Shown piece after piece: positions 14,198 to 14,691 of a stretch of 14,691 bases of DNA. The first letter of the stretch is position 1, and each line of letters starts with the position of its first letter. The stretch covers positions 1 to 14,691 of the forward strand of contig PWGH01000042.1 of NCBI GenBank assembly GCA_003555285.1, read 5' to 3'. The DNA comes from Thioalkalivibrio sp. Lineage in GTDB: Bacteria; Pseudomonadota; Gammaproteobacteria; Ectothiorhodospirales; Ectothiorhodospiraceae. A program made the position numbers and the translations under genes. The notes beneath the pieces are model-generated. The model did not search any database. It was not told the DNA's origin and worked only from the letters and a program-made list of their open reading frames with translations.

Positions 14198-14691
14198 ATG
14201 CGTAGGCACGAAACTCGTATTCCAAAAACCCGCATCCACCGGAGCTTGGGCCTCGCCTCGATTCTCATCGCCGGTCTCTTCGCTCCGGTATCGGCGCTGG
14301 CGGAATCCCGCACCGTGGTCACCACCATACTCCCGCTGCACAGCCTGGTCGCGGGTCTGGTGGACGGCATTCACGAGGCCGAACTTCTGCTGCCCGCCTC
14401 CGCCTCGCCGCACGGCTACGCGATGCGGCCCACCGAGGCCCGGCGTCTGCAGAATGCCGACCTGCTGGTTTGGGTCGGCCCGGAACTCGAAACCTTTCTC
14501 GAACGCCCCCTCTCCGAATCGCGGGCCACGCGTACGGTGATCGGCCTGATGGACGATCTGGACCTCGAACTCCTCTCGACCCGGGAAGGGGGCGTATGGG
14601 AGCCGCACCTTCATGATCATGGCCCCGCAGACGACCATGGCAACGCGCACGACCACGGGCATGACCACGGCAAGGCGCACGGGCATGACCA
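14198..14691 (+). CDS. znuA: Zinc ABC transporter, periplasmic binding protein (partial, 3' end beyond right edge)
   Basis: The first 164 residues are in the window and the frame is open to the edge; the family is usually about 300-330. A signal peptide is clear: basic start, hydrophobic LGLASILIAGLFAPVS (17-32) and cleavage after SALA at residue 35. The mature part begins RTVVTTILPLHSLVAGL, where His48 is a likely zinc ligand, then ASASPHGYAMRPTEARRL with His72, the second ligand. From residue 137 a charged loop holds ten histidines in 27 residues (HDHG and GHDHG runs), the hallmark of ZnuA, and continues past the edge. GGAG at 14184-14187 is ten bases before the ATG. It diverges from znuCB across 148 bp; upstream of the Shine-Dalgarno I see no second Zur-like site near znuA. 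Confidence 0.95.
   Translation, partial: MRRHETRIPKTRIHRSLGLASILIAGLFAPVSALAESRTVVTTILPLHSLVAGLVDGIHEAELLLPASASPHGYAMRPTEARRLQNADLLVWVGPELETFLERPLSESRATRTVIGLMDDLDLELLSTREGGVWEPHLHDHGPADDHGNAHDHGHDHGKAHGHD

Noticed and set aside
14616..14691. A coding-level tandem repeat at the right edge.
   Set aside because: The repeated CAT/CAC-GGC/GAC pattern is the normal histidine-rich loop of ZnuA, not a separate repeat element.

Overview
The window is a gene-dense, high-GC stretch of ordinary bacterial chromosome. Every gene I recognise has the look of a gammaproteobacterial homologue: class II dihydroorotase, an lgt-thyA-folA cluster, a divergent znuA / znuCB zinc-uptake locus, and a membrane protein paired with a K+ channel. 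Chromatiales-like or related environmental gammaproteobacteria are a reasonable guess, but that placement is inference. I see no rRNA, tRNA, CRISPR array, insertion sequence, integrase or phage gene.

Layout. (1) 1-864, minus strand: pyrC, cut by the left edge. (2) 1152-2234, plus: a cytosolic zinc-ribbon metallopeptidase-like protein. It converges on (3) 2293-2799, minus: a small exported DsrE-like protein. (4) 2800-3155: a non-coding stretch with a dispersed-repeat-like segment and a strong palindrome. (5) 3156-5244, plus: a two-gene unit, a four-helix membrane protein followed by a K+ channel with tandem NAD-binding RCK domains. (6) 5370-5837, plus: a CopD-like membrane protein, converging on (7) 5860-9370, minus: a YyaL/DUF255 thioredoxin-fold protein, a translationally coupled rhodanese, and a PlsC-type acyltransferase. 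(8) 9569-11725, plus: lgt-thyA-folA, tightly packed (4-nt overlap, then a 7-nt gap), joining lipoprotein maturation to thymidylate and folate metabolism. (9) 11868-12332, plus: a bacteriohemerythrin. (10) 12423-14049, minus: znuC-znuB, diverging from (11) 14198-14691, plus: znuA, cut by the right edge. A Zur-box-like element sits immediately before znuC.

How the genes relate. ZnuA (periplasmic binding protein), ZnuB (permease) and ZnuC (ATPase) form one high-affinity zinc importer, probably repressed by Zur when zinc is sufficient. ThyA consumes methylene-THF and produces dihydrofolate, which FolA reduces back; PyrC belongs to the same pyrimidine supply but is far away. The thioredoxin-fold and rhodanese pair is coupled in translation and so may act together on thiols or sulfur, but no substrate can be read from sequence.

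I did not find a convincing undescribed system. The points most worth a second look are: short (14-17 bp) tandem duplications in several different intergenic gaps; an apparent Asp-to-Asn change at a di-iron ligand position of the hemerythrin; a probably leaderless, Zur-controlled znuC; and the conserved-looking pairing of an uncharacterised four-helix membrane protein with a tandem-RCK K+ channel.
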